Shown: positions 34,654-42,958 of the stretch, piece after piece
How positions within the stretch are numbered: the first letter of the stretch is position 1
How the letters are laid out: the number at the start of each line of letters is the position of its first letter
Source: DATBGS01 sp036557885
GTDB lineage: Bacteria; Chloroflexota; Ktedonobacteria; Ktedonobacterales; DATBGS01
Reading direction: 5' to 3'
Length of the DNA stretch: 55,446 nucleotides
NCBI GenBank assembly: GCA_036557885.1
Contig: DATBGS010000102.1
Span: 1-55,446 of the forward strand
Notes under the pieces: model-generated
The model's database searches: none
Told to the model about the DNA's origin: nothing
What the model saw: only the letters and a program-made list of their open reading frames with translations
Translations under genes and position numbers: made by a program

Positions 34654-36666
34654 ATGTCCATCCATCTGCTGCCCACCGAGGTAGCGGCCAAGATTGCCGC
34701 TGGTGAAGTCATCGAACGGCCCGCCTCGGTGGTCAAAGAACTGATCGAAAACGCCATTGACGCCGGGGCCACCACCATCCGCGTAGACCTGCTGGAGGGC
34801 GGCTTGCGGCTCATTCGCGTTACAGACAACGGGCGCGGCATCCCTGCCGACGAGGTGCCGCTGGCGCTGGCGCGGCACGCCACCAGCAAGCTAGAGCAGT
34901 TGGATGATCTGGAGCGGCTGCAAACGCTGGGCTTTCGCGGCGAGGCGCTGGCAAGTGTTGCTGCCGTTTCCGAACTGACACTGACCAGCCGCCCGGCAGA
35001 CCGCGACATTGCCACCACCATCACCGCCAGAAACGGCGCGGTGAACGCACCCAACAGCACCGGCGCCACGCCTGGCACAACCGTGATGGTGCGCGACCTC
35101 TTTGCCAGCGTACCTGCCCGTCGCAAGTTCCTGAAAAGCCAGACCACCGAAACAGGCCACTGCTTGCACTTGCTTCAGCAATACGCGCTGGCCTACCCCG
35201 AAATCCGCTTCCAGGTTTCCAGCGATGGACGAGCGGCCATCAGCAGCGCGGGCGACGGCAGCCTGTATAACGCGCTGGTGCTGGTCTATGGGCTGGAGAT
35301 TGCCGAGCAGATGCTAGAGGTGCAGAGCCGGGAGCCAGACGAGCCACTGCCCGGCACCCCTCAAAGCAGGGGCACGGCGGAGGCCGGGGCTACAAGCACG
35401 CCGCCGCGTGTTTCTGGCTATATCAGTCGGCCAACGTGTTACAAATCCAGCCGCCAGTACCTCTCGTTCTTTGTGAATCGGCGCTGGGTGCAGAGCCGCA
35501 CGCTCAGCTATGCCGTCGAAGAGGCGTATCACTCGCTCTTGCTGGCCGGGCGCCATCCCATCGCAGTGCTCAATCTCACGCTGGACCCGGCGCTGCTGGA
35601 TGTCAACGTGCATCCAGCCAAAACAGAGATAAAGTTTCTACGCGAACGGCAAGTCTATGGCGCGCTCCAAAAGGCGGTGCGGGCGGCGCTGCTGGAGGTG
35701 AGCGAGGCGCCACACCTCGCGCCGCGTGCCTTCTCGCCCATCACCTGGCCGGGCGAGCAAGCCACGCGGCCCGGCGAGGCGCTTGCCGCCGTGCCCCAGC
35801 CTTGGGGGGCGCCCCCTATGGGGGTAGCCCCGGCGTCCCCACCGGGCAGCGGCGCGCCAGCAGACGCGCCCGAAACTGTGGAGGCCAGCGAGCCACCGCC
35901 ACAGCCCACGTTTGTGCAAGGGCCGCTCTGGGGGCCAGCGCCCCGCCAGTGGCCGCGCAGAGTGGAGCCGCAGCCAACCATCCCCTGGGAGCGCGGAGAA
36001 CGCGCCAGAGGCAGCGCCGCCGGGTTCGCCGTCCCCACGCCCGGCGCGCACGAGCAGTTCCAGCAGACGGGGAGGCTGCCGCCGCTGCGCATCCTGGGGC
36101 AGCTAGCCCAGATGTTTCTCATCACCGAAGGGCCGGATGGCATGTACCTGATTGACCAGCATGCCGCCCACGAGCGCATCTTGCTGGAAGAGATGGTCGC
36201 GGCGATGCAGACACGCACGCCCACGACTCAACTGCTGCTCAACCCGCTGCCGCTGGAATGCGCGCCCCGCGAGCGCGAAGCCATTGAAGACCGGCTGGAC
36301 GCGCTTGGGTCCGTTGGCTTTGTGCTGGAGCCGTTTGGCCCGGCAACGCTGCTGGTGCGCGGCGTGCCGGGGCCGCTCGCCCGGAAAGCCAGCGCCAGCA
36401 CCGAAGAACTGCGCGAACTGCTGCTGGACCTGGCCGGGCACCGCGAAAGCACCGGCGGGCACAGCGAAACCTGGGAAGAACACGCCCTGGCAAACGTCGC
36501 CTGCAAAGCCGCCATGAAAGCGGGTGACGCGCTCTCGCTCGAAGAGATGCGCGCCCTGATTGGGCAGCTAGAGCAGGTGGACGCGCGCTACCACTGCTGT
36601 CATGGCCGCCCCACGATGATTCACCTCAGCCTGGCCGCCCTGGAGCGCCAGTTTGACCGCCGCTGA
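34654..36666 (+). CDS. mutL: DNA mismatch repair protein MutL with latent endonuclease
   Basis: A 670-residue mismatch-repair coordinator. The GHKL ATPase motifs are clear: KELIENAIDAGATTI (motif I), VTDNGRGIP (II) and GFRGEALASVAAVSEL (III). Transducer elements FFVNRRWVQSRTL and VDVNVHPAKTEIKF follow. The C-terminal dimerisation domain keeps the endonuclease signature DQHAAHERILLE (residues 501-512), plus CKAAMKAGD and CHGRPT, so it nicks DNA itself, as in bacteria without MutH. The linker near 360-460 is Pro/Ala-rich. A composite dispersed palindrome (35353-35398) is inserted in frame, giving PGTPQSRGTAEAGATST near residues 234-249. mutS is not in the window. Confidence 0.95.
   Translation: MSIHLLPTEVAAKIAAGEVIERPASVVKELIENAIDAGATTIRVDLLEGGLRLIRVTDNGRGIPADEVPLALARHATSKLEQLDDLERLQTLGFRGEALASVAAVSELTLTSRPADRDIATTITARNGAVNAPNSTGATPGTTVMVRDLFASVPARRKFLKSQTTETGHCLHLLQQYALAYPEIRFQVSSDGRAAISSAGDGSLYNALVLVYGLEIAEQMLEVQSREPDEPLPGTPQSRGTAEAGATSTPPRVSGYISRPTCYKSSRQYLSFFVNRRWVQSRTLSYAVEEAYHSLLLAGRHPIAVLNLTLDPALLDVNVHPAKTEIKFLRERQVYGALQKAVRAALLEVSEAPHLAPRAFSPITWPGEQATRPGEALAAVPQPWGAPPMGVAPASPPGSGAPADAPETVEASEPPPQPTFVQGPLWGPAPRQWPRRVEPQPTIPWERGERARGSAAGFAVPTPGAHEQFQQTGRLPPLRILGQLAQMFLITEGPDGMYLIDQHAAHERILLEEMVAAMQTRTPTTQLLLNPLPLECAPREREAIEDRLDALGSVGFVLEPFGPATLLVRGVPGPLARKASASTEELRELLLDLAGHRESTGGHSETWEEHALANVACKAAMKAGDALSLEEMRALIGQLEQVDARYHCCHGRPTMIHLSLAALERQFDRR
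35353..35398. repeat. Composite dispersed palindrome inside mutL
   Basis: Bases 35353-35380 match 30531-30558 (28 bases), and 35370-35398 match 18163-18191 on the other strand (29 bases). 35383-35398 also repeats the 16 bases of 2217-2232. It encodes an in-frame segment of mutL without a stop. Confidence 0.85.
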
Positions 36667-36794
36667 ACCGGCGTGCTTATTGGCGTGTATGCATAACTGG
36701 CTCAGCTAAAAGTCCATATTCTAGCCTTGGATACCATTCTTACGCTATTTTTTCATAGTGTGTATTGTTACCCAGGCCCTTTCTGGAGATCCGT

Positions 36795-37406
36795 ATGCAG
36801 CTTCCCTCCCTAAAAAGCACGATTGCCGCCGTCCTGAGCCAATCAGAGACGCTTTCCCCTGGCGAGCGCCAGACCGCGCTAGCGCAAACCTGCCAGGTGC
36901 TGGCCCTGCTGCTGGAGACTCCTGGCGAGAGCGGCCCCGGCTGGCCCAAAGCAGCGCTCACGCTGCTGCGTCCCCCGATAGAGCAACCTGCTGAAGCGCG
37001 TATAGCTTCCGGCACTGTCAGTATGAGCAGCCGCTCCACCAGCCGGATGCTCGCGCTGCGCACCGCCCCGGCACCTTCGCTGGCCGAACTGCAAGAGCGC
37101 CTGCTCACCGTCTTGCTCCTGCCCGATGTGACCCAGGTGGAATCGCTGGATGACCTGCGCGCGCCGATTGAGCAAGCCATTGCTCTTGGGGCGCCCGCGT
37201 ATAATCGCGGCGACGTTGCGGGCTGCGCCCGGCTGTATCTGGCAACCGCGCTGACGCTCATTCACGCCCAGGCCATGCGCGGCTTTCCCGGCCAGGCAAA
37301 AGCACTGGACGTGCTCAAAAAAGGCGCCAGCGAAGCCTACACCCAAACCGACATAGACGAACGCGCCTGGACGCTGCGCCACGCCTTTGACCGTATCCTC
37401 AAATGA
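36795..37406 (+). CDS. Conserved-looking hypothetical protein
   Basis: A 203-residue protein with no signal or membrane span. The ATG at 36795 follows CTGGAGATCC. The C-terminal half contains IEQAIALGAPAYNRGDVAGC and LYLATALTLIHAQ, a motif also seen in uncharacterised bacterial proteins in which an acidic or polar residue precedes a helix. The end DIDERAWTLRHAFDRIL is helical. The N-terminal part is helix-like with a Ser/Arg-rich patch (SMSSRSTSRML). I recognise no enzymatic family. It stands alone between mutL (128 bases upstream) and the convergent beta-propeller gene, after which a GC hairpin follows. Confidence 0.55.
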   Translation: MQLPSLKSTIAAVLSQSETLSPGERQTALAQTCQVLALLLETPGESGPGWPKAALTLLRPPIEQPAEARIASGTVSMSSRSTSRMLALRTAPAPSLAELQERLLTVLLLPDVTQVESLDDLRAPIEQAIALGAPAYNRGDVAGCARLYLATALTLIHAQAMRGFPGQAKALDVLKKGASEAYTQTDIDERAWTLRHAFDRILK

Positions 37407-37407
37407 G

Positions 37408-37437
37408 GCAGCGGGGAAGCATCCCGCTTCCCGCTGC
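37408..37437. terminator. Hairpin between convergent genes
   Basis: The arms GCAGCGGGGAAGC and GCTTCCCGCTGC, with one bulged G, flank a 5-base loop. It lies between the hypothetical gene and the beta-propeller gene, which are convergent. Its T-run is poor, so it is called as a likely bidirectional terminator. Confidence 0.55.
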
Positions 37438-37453
37438 GACGCACCAGCAGCCA

Positions 37454-39100
37454 TCAGGGAGCAGCGCTGATACCGATGCCAAATGCTCTGGCAAGGGGTT
37501 GGGGAAGGTCCAATGTCCAGGCGAGCGACCCATCACCGGTGTTGAACGCATTCAGGGTATTTGAAAAATACCCATCAACGACGCGCTGCGTGATGAGGTA
37601 GAGCACCCCATTTGCCAGCACCTCTGTACTCGCTTCCCCATATGGGGCGGTATTGACCTGTTGCTTCCAATGCACAGAACCATCGTGGGCATTGAGCGAA
37701 AGAAGAAAGGTGCCAACTTTGCTGTTTGAATCAAGTGGGCCGCTCTCCAGATAAACAAACCCATTGGCAACGATGGGTCCGGTATAGTCAAGCACCCCTT
37801 CGCTTACCTGATAGTGCCAGAGGATGCTGCCATCTTTCGCGCTCAGCGCGTAGGCCGTCGTCTCCCCTGTCAGGTAGACCACCCCATTTGCGATAGTTGG
37901 GCCATCAAGATAGCCATCAAACTTCTGCGATTGCCAGAGCTGCTTGCCATCCTGACTATAGGCATAGACATAGCTGATCTTGGGCTTGCCATCGTCCAGC
38001 GGCTTGCTCACCACCAGCGGGCCAGGAGCGCCGAGCGCGCCAGCCGTCTTGTCCTTCTGCTCCACCGAGGTCAGATACAGCGTGCCATTGACCACCGCCG
38101 AAACCCTATATGATCTGTTTCCTGGCAGCGGCGACTCGCTGAGCAGCGTTCCATTGGCAGGATTGACCGCAAAGAGCGACGACGACCATTGATTGCTGGC
38201 GCTGTCCTCGAAGGTGGTGCCATAGAGCACACCATTAGCCAGCACCAGGGTATCAACACTACTCACCGGGCCAATCGCCACATGCCAGCGTACTGAGCCA
38301 TCGCTGGCATTGAGCGCGTAGAGTTCAGCATCGCCATTGGTCCCATAAGAGTTCACATAGACCACTCCAGTGCTTGCCAGCGCGGGATACGCCACCCGTG
38401 TCGGGCCTGGCTCGTGCCAGCGCAGCAAGCCCGTCTGGGCATCCAGGGCATAGAGTGACTCGTCAGTTTCTGCGCTGCCTGGCGGAGCCTCCCCTGCCGA
38501 AAAATAGACTGAGCCATCGCCAAAGATCAGGCCGCCAAATCCAGCGCTACCAGCCGTCAGCTTCCTCCACTGATAGGTCCACAGGATCGTCCTTGTCGCG
38601 GTATCAAATTTGGTAATCGAGCCATCCAGTGGTGAATTGAAATAGAGGCTTGGCTGAGCCGGGGTTTTGGTAGCTGTCGCCCTGGCCTGCGCGGTGGGAG
38701 TCGCCTTCAGCTTCGTCGTCGCCGTTGGGTTGTGGCGCACCAGCACCAGCCCAACCAGGAGGCCGCCAACCAGCGTAAACAGCAGCGCGGCGGCAACAAG
38801 GCTGCCAAAGCGCAGCGGCCAGCGGCGGTGGCGCTGAGGCGGTCCGGGCGGAGGCTCCGTAATAGTTTGCCGCTCTGGTGGCACAAGCGAGAGATGCCTT
38901 GCCGGGGTCGGCTCTTGCTGCGCGGCGAAAGCGCCCTGGCTTTGTGCTAGCCGCGCCCGGCCCTGCGCCAGGGCGCGGTCCATCTCCTCGGCTTCTGCGG
39001 AAAAAAGCGTGTGCAACGCCTGAATCATCGCCTGGTCTGGCGAACGATCTATCTGTTCATCCACCTTATCCGGGTGAAAAGGATGCTCCTCTGGTTCCAT
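37454..39100 (-). CDS. Membrane-anchored PQQ-repeat beta-propeller protein, putative anti-sigma partner
   Basis: About 548 residues. The N-terminal 95 residues are cytoplasmic and acidic, with helices (IDRSPDQAMIQALHTLFSAE, EMDRALAQGRARLAQ); the place and size suit an anti-sigma region, though no HxxxCxxC zinc motif is present. One span lies near 105-130 (GSLVAAALLFTLVGGLLVGL), then a Thr/Ala stalk, then repeated PQQ-like blades with LYALDAQTGLLRWHEPGP, LYALNASDGSVRWHV, YALSAKDGSILWHYQV and LNAHDGSVHWKQQV. The ATG at 39100 follows GAGGACC. It starts 14 bases after the ECF sigma gene ends, so the two are probably coregulated. The ligand of the propeller is unknown. Confidence 0.72.
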   Translation of the reverse strand: MEPEEHPFHPDKVDEQIDRSPDQAMIQALHTLFSAEAEEMDRALAQGRARLAQSQGAFAAQQEPTPARHLSLVPPERQTITEPPPGPPQRHRRWPLRFGSLVAAALLFTLVGGLLVGLVLVRHNPTATTKLKATPTAQARATATKTPAQPSLYFNSPLDGSITKFDTATRTILWTYQWRKLTAGSAGFGGLIFGDGSVYFSAGEAPPGSAETDESLYALDAQTGLLRWHEPGPTRVAYPALASTGVVYVNSYGTNGDAELYALNASDGSVRWHVAIGPVSSVDTLVLANGVLYGTTFEDSASNQWSSSLFAVNPANGTLLSESPLPGNRSYRVSAVVNGTLYLTSVEQKDKTAGALGAPGPLVVSKPLDDGKPKISYVYAYSQDGKQLWQSQKFDGYLDGPTIANGVVYLTGETTAYALSAKDGSILWHYQVSEGVLDYTGPIVANGFVYLESGPLDSNSKVGTFLLSLNAHDGSVHWKQQVNTAPYGEASTEVLANGVLYLITQRVVDGYFSNTLNAFNTGDGSLAWTLDLPQPLARAFGIGISAAP

Positions 39101-39114
39101 AGGGTGTGGTCCTC

Positions 39115-39645
39115 TCAACGAGCGTTAAAGTGATGACGCAATTGATTCAGCGCGCGTGAAAGCAGCTTGCGCACGGCGTCCTCGCGCTTGTTCAGCAGGA
39201 CGGCAATTTGCGGGCAGCGCAGGCCGCCAACAAAGCGAAAGTACACCACCTGCTGTTGCAAGCCCGATAGCTGTTTCACCGCCTCCCAGAGTTCGTTCTG
39301 CGCTTCCTGCCCAAGCAGCACCTGCTCTGGAGCCAGGGCCGCTTCCTCTTCGATCTCATCGGTCAGCGGCTCCAAAGGCAGCGCGGGCCGTCGGTGCCGC
39401 TGGCGATAGTGATCGGCCAGTTTATGCCGCGCCACCGCAACAAACCAGGCCAACTGCTCGCGCTCAGGCAGGCTGAGCAGGTGACGATGATCTAAGGTTG
39501 CCAGGAAAACCTCTTGCAAGACATCCTCGGCATCTTCCCAGCTTGGCGCGTGCAGCCGCAGGTACGCCAGAACGGGCCTGGCATGCCGCTTATACAGGAG
39601 TGTGGCAGGCGATTCATCCAACTTCGCTGTCATTGGCTCTCTCAT
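39115..39645 (-). CDS. ECF-family RNA polymerase sigma factor
   Basis: About 176 residues, with region 2 (LLYKRHARPVLAYLRLHAPS, DAEDVLQEVFLATLDH) and region 4 (LSGLQQQVVYFRFVGGLRCP, KREDAVRKLLSRALNQLRHH). It directs polymerase to its own promoters in response to an envelope or stress signal. Three ATG codons lie near the start; the one at 39645 is favoured because AGGG lies eight bases upstream, but 39651 and 39633 are possible. It is followed by the propeller membrane protein, which would be the natural sensor or anti-sigma factor. No autoregulatory promoter could be defined by eye. Confidence 0.88.
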   Translation of the reverse strand: MREPMTAKLDESPATLLYKRHARPVLAYLRLHAPSWEDAEDVLQEVFLATLDHRHLLSLPEREQLAWFVAVARHKLADHYRQRHRRPALPLEPLTDEIEEEAALAPEQVLLGQEAQNELWEAVKQLSGLQQQVVYFRFVGGLRCPQIAVLLNKREDAVRKLLSRALNQLRHHFNAR

Positions 39646-39812
39646 ACACATTTACCCTGATAGAGAAGAACTAGCTCTCACTCACTCCATCGCTGCCTGG
39701 CGCAAAAATGTGACCTGAACGGGGTGGCTGGCACAGGGAACCCATCCGATGCTATCATAGGGCTGACTCGCTGAACACTTCCCCCATCTTTGTAACAAAG
39801 GAGCGCTGTCTA

Positions 39813-40982
39813 ATGGATATAAAGCACGAGATTGCCCAACGCCACACCAGCCTGATCGAACTGCGGCGCGATTTGCATCAGCACCCCGAACTGGCAATGG
39901 AGGAAACCCGCACGGCGGGCATCATTGCCGAGCAACTGCGCGCCAGCGGATTGGAGGTGCGCACCGGCGTGGGCAATACCGGCGTCGTGGGCGTGCTGCG
40001 CGGCGGGCACCCCGGCAAAACGCTGGCGATCCGCGCCGATATTGACGGGCTGCCGGTGCAGGAAGAAAATGATCTGCCCTTCAAGTCAAAAATCCCCGGC
40101 AAAATGCACGCTTGCGGGCATGACGGCCACGTCGCCATTGGCCTGACGGTGGCCGACATTCTGGCTCGCCACAGCCAGGACTTACACGGCAACGTCACCT
40201 TCCTCTTTCAGCCCGCCGAAGAACGCATTGGCGGCGCCCAGCCGATGATTCGGGATGGCGCGCTCAAAAACCCGGATGTGGATGCCGTCATCGCGCTGCA
40301 CCTCTGGAGCGGCCTGCCGGTGGGTCAGGTGGGCGTGCGCGCCGGGGCCACCTTTGCCAGCGCCGATGGCTTCACCATCAAAGTGCGCGGGCGCGGCGGG
40401 CATGGCGCCATGCCGCATCAGGCCGTTGACCCGGTGGTCGCTGCCGCGCAGGTGGTGCTGGGGCTGCAATCGCTGGTCAGCCGCGAAATCTCGCCTTTTA
40501 ATCCCGCCGTTGTCACGATTGGCAGCATTCATGGCGGCACCGCCTTTAACATCATCCCCGATTTCGTGGACATGCAAGGCACCTACCGCACGTTTGACGA
40601 AAATGACCGCGCCTTTCTCACCCGGCGCATCCCCGAACTGGCCCAGAACATTGCCTCCAGCCTGCGTGCCAGCGCCGACGTGGAGATGTCGAGCGGCTGC
40701 CCGCCCTGCGTCAGCCAGGAAGACATGACCGCGCTGGTGCAGCGCGCCGCAGCCTCAGCCGTTGGCGCAAAGAACGTGCGCGACGACCAGCTCACCACCG
40801 GCAGCGACGATATGGCCTTCTTCCTCAACGCCGTTCCTGGCTGCTACTTTGTGGTTGGCACTCAGAACAGCGAGAAGGGCTACGACGCGCCGCACCACAG
40901 CCCACGCTTTAAGATTGACGAGGATGGCCTGCCGGTGGGCGTCGAAGTCATGGTCCGCGCCACGCTTGATTTCCTCAAGTAG
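39813..40982 (+). CDS. M20-family amidohydrolase (N-acyl-amino-acid / hippurate hydrolase type), copy 1
   Basis: A 389-residue zinc or cobalt peptidase-fold hydrolase that removes acyl groups from N-acylated amino acids. Family marks: RRDLHQHPELAMEETRTAG, GKTLAIRADIDGLPVQEEN, HACGHDGHVAIGL and FLFQPAEERIGGAQPM, with GAMPHQAVDPVVAAAQVV in the dimer domain. The ATG follows ACAAAGGAGCG. A very similar gene starts 24 bases after the stop, so the pair is a tandem duplication. The substrate is uncertain. Confidence 0.92.
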   Translation: MDIKHEIAQRHTSLIELRRDLHQHPELAMEETRTAGIIAEQLRASGLEVRTGVGNTGVVGVLRGGHPGKTLAIRADIDGLPVQEENDLPFKSKIPGKMHACGHDGHVAIGLTVADILARHSQDLHGNVTFLFQPAEERIGGAQPMIRDGALKNPDVDAVIALHLWSGLPVGQVGVRAGATFASADGFTIKVRGRGGHGAMPHQAVDPVVAAAQVVLGLQSLVSREISPFNPAVVTIGSIHGGTAFNIIPDFVDMQGTYRTFDENDRAFLTRRIPELAQNIASSLRASADVEMSSGCPPCVSQEDMTALVQRAAASAVGAKNVRDDQLTTGSDDMAFFLNAVPGCYFVVGTQNSEKGYDAPHHSPRFKIDEDGLPVGVEVMVRATLDFLK

Positions 40983-41006
40983 TTGCACAGAAAGGAGTCG
41001 TTGAGA

Positions 41007-42179
41007 GTGGACGTAAAACACGAGGTAGCAGAGCGCCACAGTACCCTGGTGGCGCTGCGCCGCGATTTCCACCAGCACCCCGAACTGGCGATGCAAGAAA
41101 CCCGCACAGCGGGCATTATTGCCGAGCGGCTGCGTGCCAGCGGCCTGGAAGTGCGCGCGGGCGTGGCGAACACGGGCGTCGTGGGCGTACTGCGCGGCGG
41201 GCACCCCGGCAAAACGCTTGCCATTCGCGCCGATATTGACGCGCTGCCCGTTCAGGAAGAAAATTCGCTGCCCTTCAAATCCGAGATTCCAGGCAAAATG
41301 CACGCCTGCGGGCACGATGGGCACGCCGCCATCGCGCTGACCGTTGCCGACATCCTGGCTCAGCATCGCAGCGACCTGCATGGCAACCTCACTTTTCTCT
41401 TCCAGCCCGCCGAAGAGGTACTGGGCGGCGCCAAACCCATGCTTGACGAAGGCACTTTGCAGCAGCCCGACGTAGACGCCGTGATCGGGCTGCATCTGGC
41501 GAGCGGTCTGCCCACCAGCCTTGTAGGGGTGCGCCCCGGCGTCATCGCTGCCAGTTCCGATGGCTTTTCCATTCGCGTGCGCGGACGCGCCGGGCATGGC
41601 GCCATGCCGCACCAGGCCATTGATCCCATTCTATCCGCTGCGCAGATCGTGGTGGCGCTCCAGACGCTCATCACCCGCGAAATCTCGCCGCTGCACGCGG
41701 CGGTGCTGACCCTGGGCAGCTTTCACAGCGGCAGCGCGGCCAATGTGATTGCGGATGAGGCCGTGCTGCAAGGCACCATTCGCGCCTTTTCTGTGGAGGA
41801 CCGCGCCCATCTGGTCAGTCGGCTCAGCGAAGTGGTGCAGCAGGTGGCAGCAAGCCTGGGCGCTTCGGCGACAGTGGAGATGGTTTCGGGCTGCCCACCC
41901 TGCGTCAACGAAGAGGCCATGACGCAGTTGGTGCAGCGGGCCGCTGTGGAGGCCGTTGGCGAAGGCCAGGTGATTGCGGAGGGCAACCCCTCCAGCGCCA
42001 GCGACGACATGTCCTACTTCCTGAATGCCGTCCCCGGCTGCTATTTCAACCTGGGCGCCGGAGACGAAGCGCACGGCTATGGCGCGCCCCATCACAGCCC
42101 GCGCTTCACCGTTGATGAAGCCTGCCTGCCAACAGGCGTGGAAGTCATGGTGCGCGCCGCCCTGGAGTATCTGCGCTAG
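41007..42179 (+). CDS. M20-family amidohydrolase, copy 2 (tandem paralogue)
   Basis: About 390 residues, matching copy 1 over its length, including HACGHDGHAAIAL, FLFQPAEEVLGGAKPM and GAMPHQAIDPILSAAQI. The GTG at 41007 is chosen because it places MDVKHEVAERHS over MDIKHEIAQRHT of copy 1 and lies nine bases after AAAGGAG; the frame itself runs to 40983. Differences in the substrate pocket region (for example RPGVIAASSDG against RAGATFASADG) suggest diverging specificity. A strong terminator follows. Confidence 0.92.
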   Translation: MDVKHEVAERHSTLVALRRDFHQHPELAMQETRTAGIIAERLRASGLEVRAGVANTGVVGVLRGGHPGKTLAIRADIDALPVQEENSLPFKSEIPGKMHACGHDGHAAIALTVADILAQHRSDLHGNLTFLFQPAEEVLGGAKPMLDEGTLQQPDVDAVIGLHLASGLPTSLVGVRPGVIAASSDGFSIRVRGRAGHGAMPHQAIDPILSAAQIVVALQTLITREISPLHAAVLTLGSFHSGSAANVIADEAVLQGTIRAFSVEDRAHLVSRLSEVVQQVAASLGASATVEMVSGCPPCVNEEAMTQLVQRAAVEAVGEGQVIAEGNPSSASDDMSYFLNAVPGCYFNLGAGDEAHGYGAPHHSPRFTVDEACLPTGVEVMVRAALEYLR

Positions 42180-42194
42180 GTTTCTGCTGCTCCC

Positions 42195-42243
42195 GCGAGG
42201 GAGAGCGGGCCGCCCATGTATAGGGCGGCCCGCTCTCCCTCGC
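42195..42243 (+). terminator. Strong hairpin terminator after the M20 pair
   Basis: The 21-base arms 42195-42215 and 42223-42243 are perfectly complementary with a 7-base loop, directly after the second M20 gene. A short AACTTTT run follows. Confidence 0.8.
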
Positions 42244-42270
42244 AACTTTTAGCCCCGCTCGCGCGTACCC

Positions 42271-42356
42271 GTGATGAGCGCTGCTGAAAACAGTTGACAT
42301 GCCAGCGCCCGTAACCGATACTGCGGGCAGCTATCGTGCAGTTTAGCGCTCATCAC
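42271..42356 (+). promoter_or_regulatory. Promoter bracketed by a perfect inverted repeat
   Basis: The arms GTGATGAGCGCT (42271-42282) and AGCGCTCATCAC (42345-42356) enclose a promoter: TTGACA (42294-42299), 17 bases, GATACT (42317-42322). The right arm ends one base before the ribosome site GAGG of the YccF gene. It could be an operator or a long cruciform. Confidence 0.6.
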
Positions 42357-42367
42357 GAGGAGTATTC

Positions 42368-42799
42368 ATGTCAAGAGATGTGGTCATCAACGAGGGCAAA
42401 AGCCCCAATATCATTCTGCGTTTTCTGTGGTTTATCTTCATCGGCTCCTGGCTTGGCTACCTTGCGGTAACTGCCGCGTTTTTTCTTGAAGCCATCATCA
42501 TTGGCATCCCTCTAGCAATCTATCTCTTTGATCGTTTGCCTGCCATCATGACCCTCAAGGCCCGCCAGCGCCAACTGGATGTCTATGAAGATAGCAAGGG
42601 CCACCTGAAAACGCGGGAAGAACGCCCCCAACAGCGCAACCTCTTCATTCGCATCATCTACTTCTTGTTCATTGGCTGGTGGCTAAGTTTCTTCTGGATT
42701 ACTGGCGCGTTTGCGCTGGCAGTTACTATCATCGGCACACCCATCGCTTTCTGGATGGTGGACCGCGTGCCGTTTGTCGCTTCGCTGGCGCGAGTCTAA
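42368..42799 (+). CDS. YccF-domain inner-membrane protein
   Basis: A 143-residue protein with two copies of the YccF-like unit: IILRFLWFIFIGSWLGYLAV...IIIGIPLAIYLFDRLP and LFIRIIYFLFIGWWLSFFWI...TIIGTPIAFWMVDRVP. Each has two short spans with a conserved IGxPxAxxxxDRxP loop. The two halves face the membrane in tandem; the family function is not established. The ATG follows CACGAGGAGT. The gene stands alone behind its own promoter. Confidence 0.85.
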   Translation: MSRDVVINEGKSPNIILRFLWFIFIGSWLGYLAVTAAFFLEAIIIGIPLAIYLFDRLPAIMTLKARQRQLDVYEDSKGHLKTREERPQQRNLFIRIIYFLFIGWWLSFFWITGAFALAVTIIGTPIAFWMVDRVPFVASLARV

Positions 42800-42958
42800 G
42801 AGAAGCGTTCCGCGAGTTGATGCGCGGCCAGGAGCACGTTTTAGCGCTCCTGGCCGCGCATCTTTGCTGGAGAGGCTTTGCAGGCATGATATGATAGGCA
42901 ACAGCAGAATACTTGATAGATGCACCATTCGTCTCGCGCAGAGTGAGGGCGTTATTGT

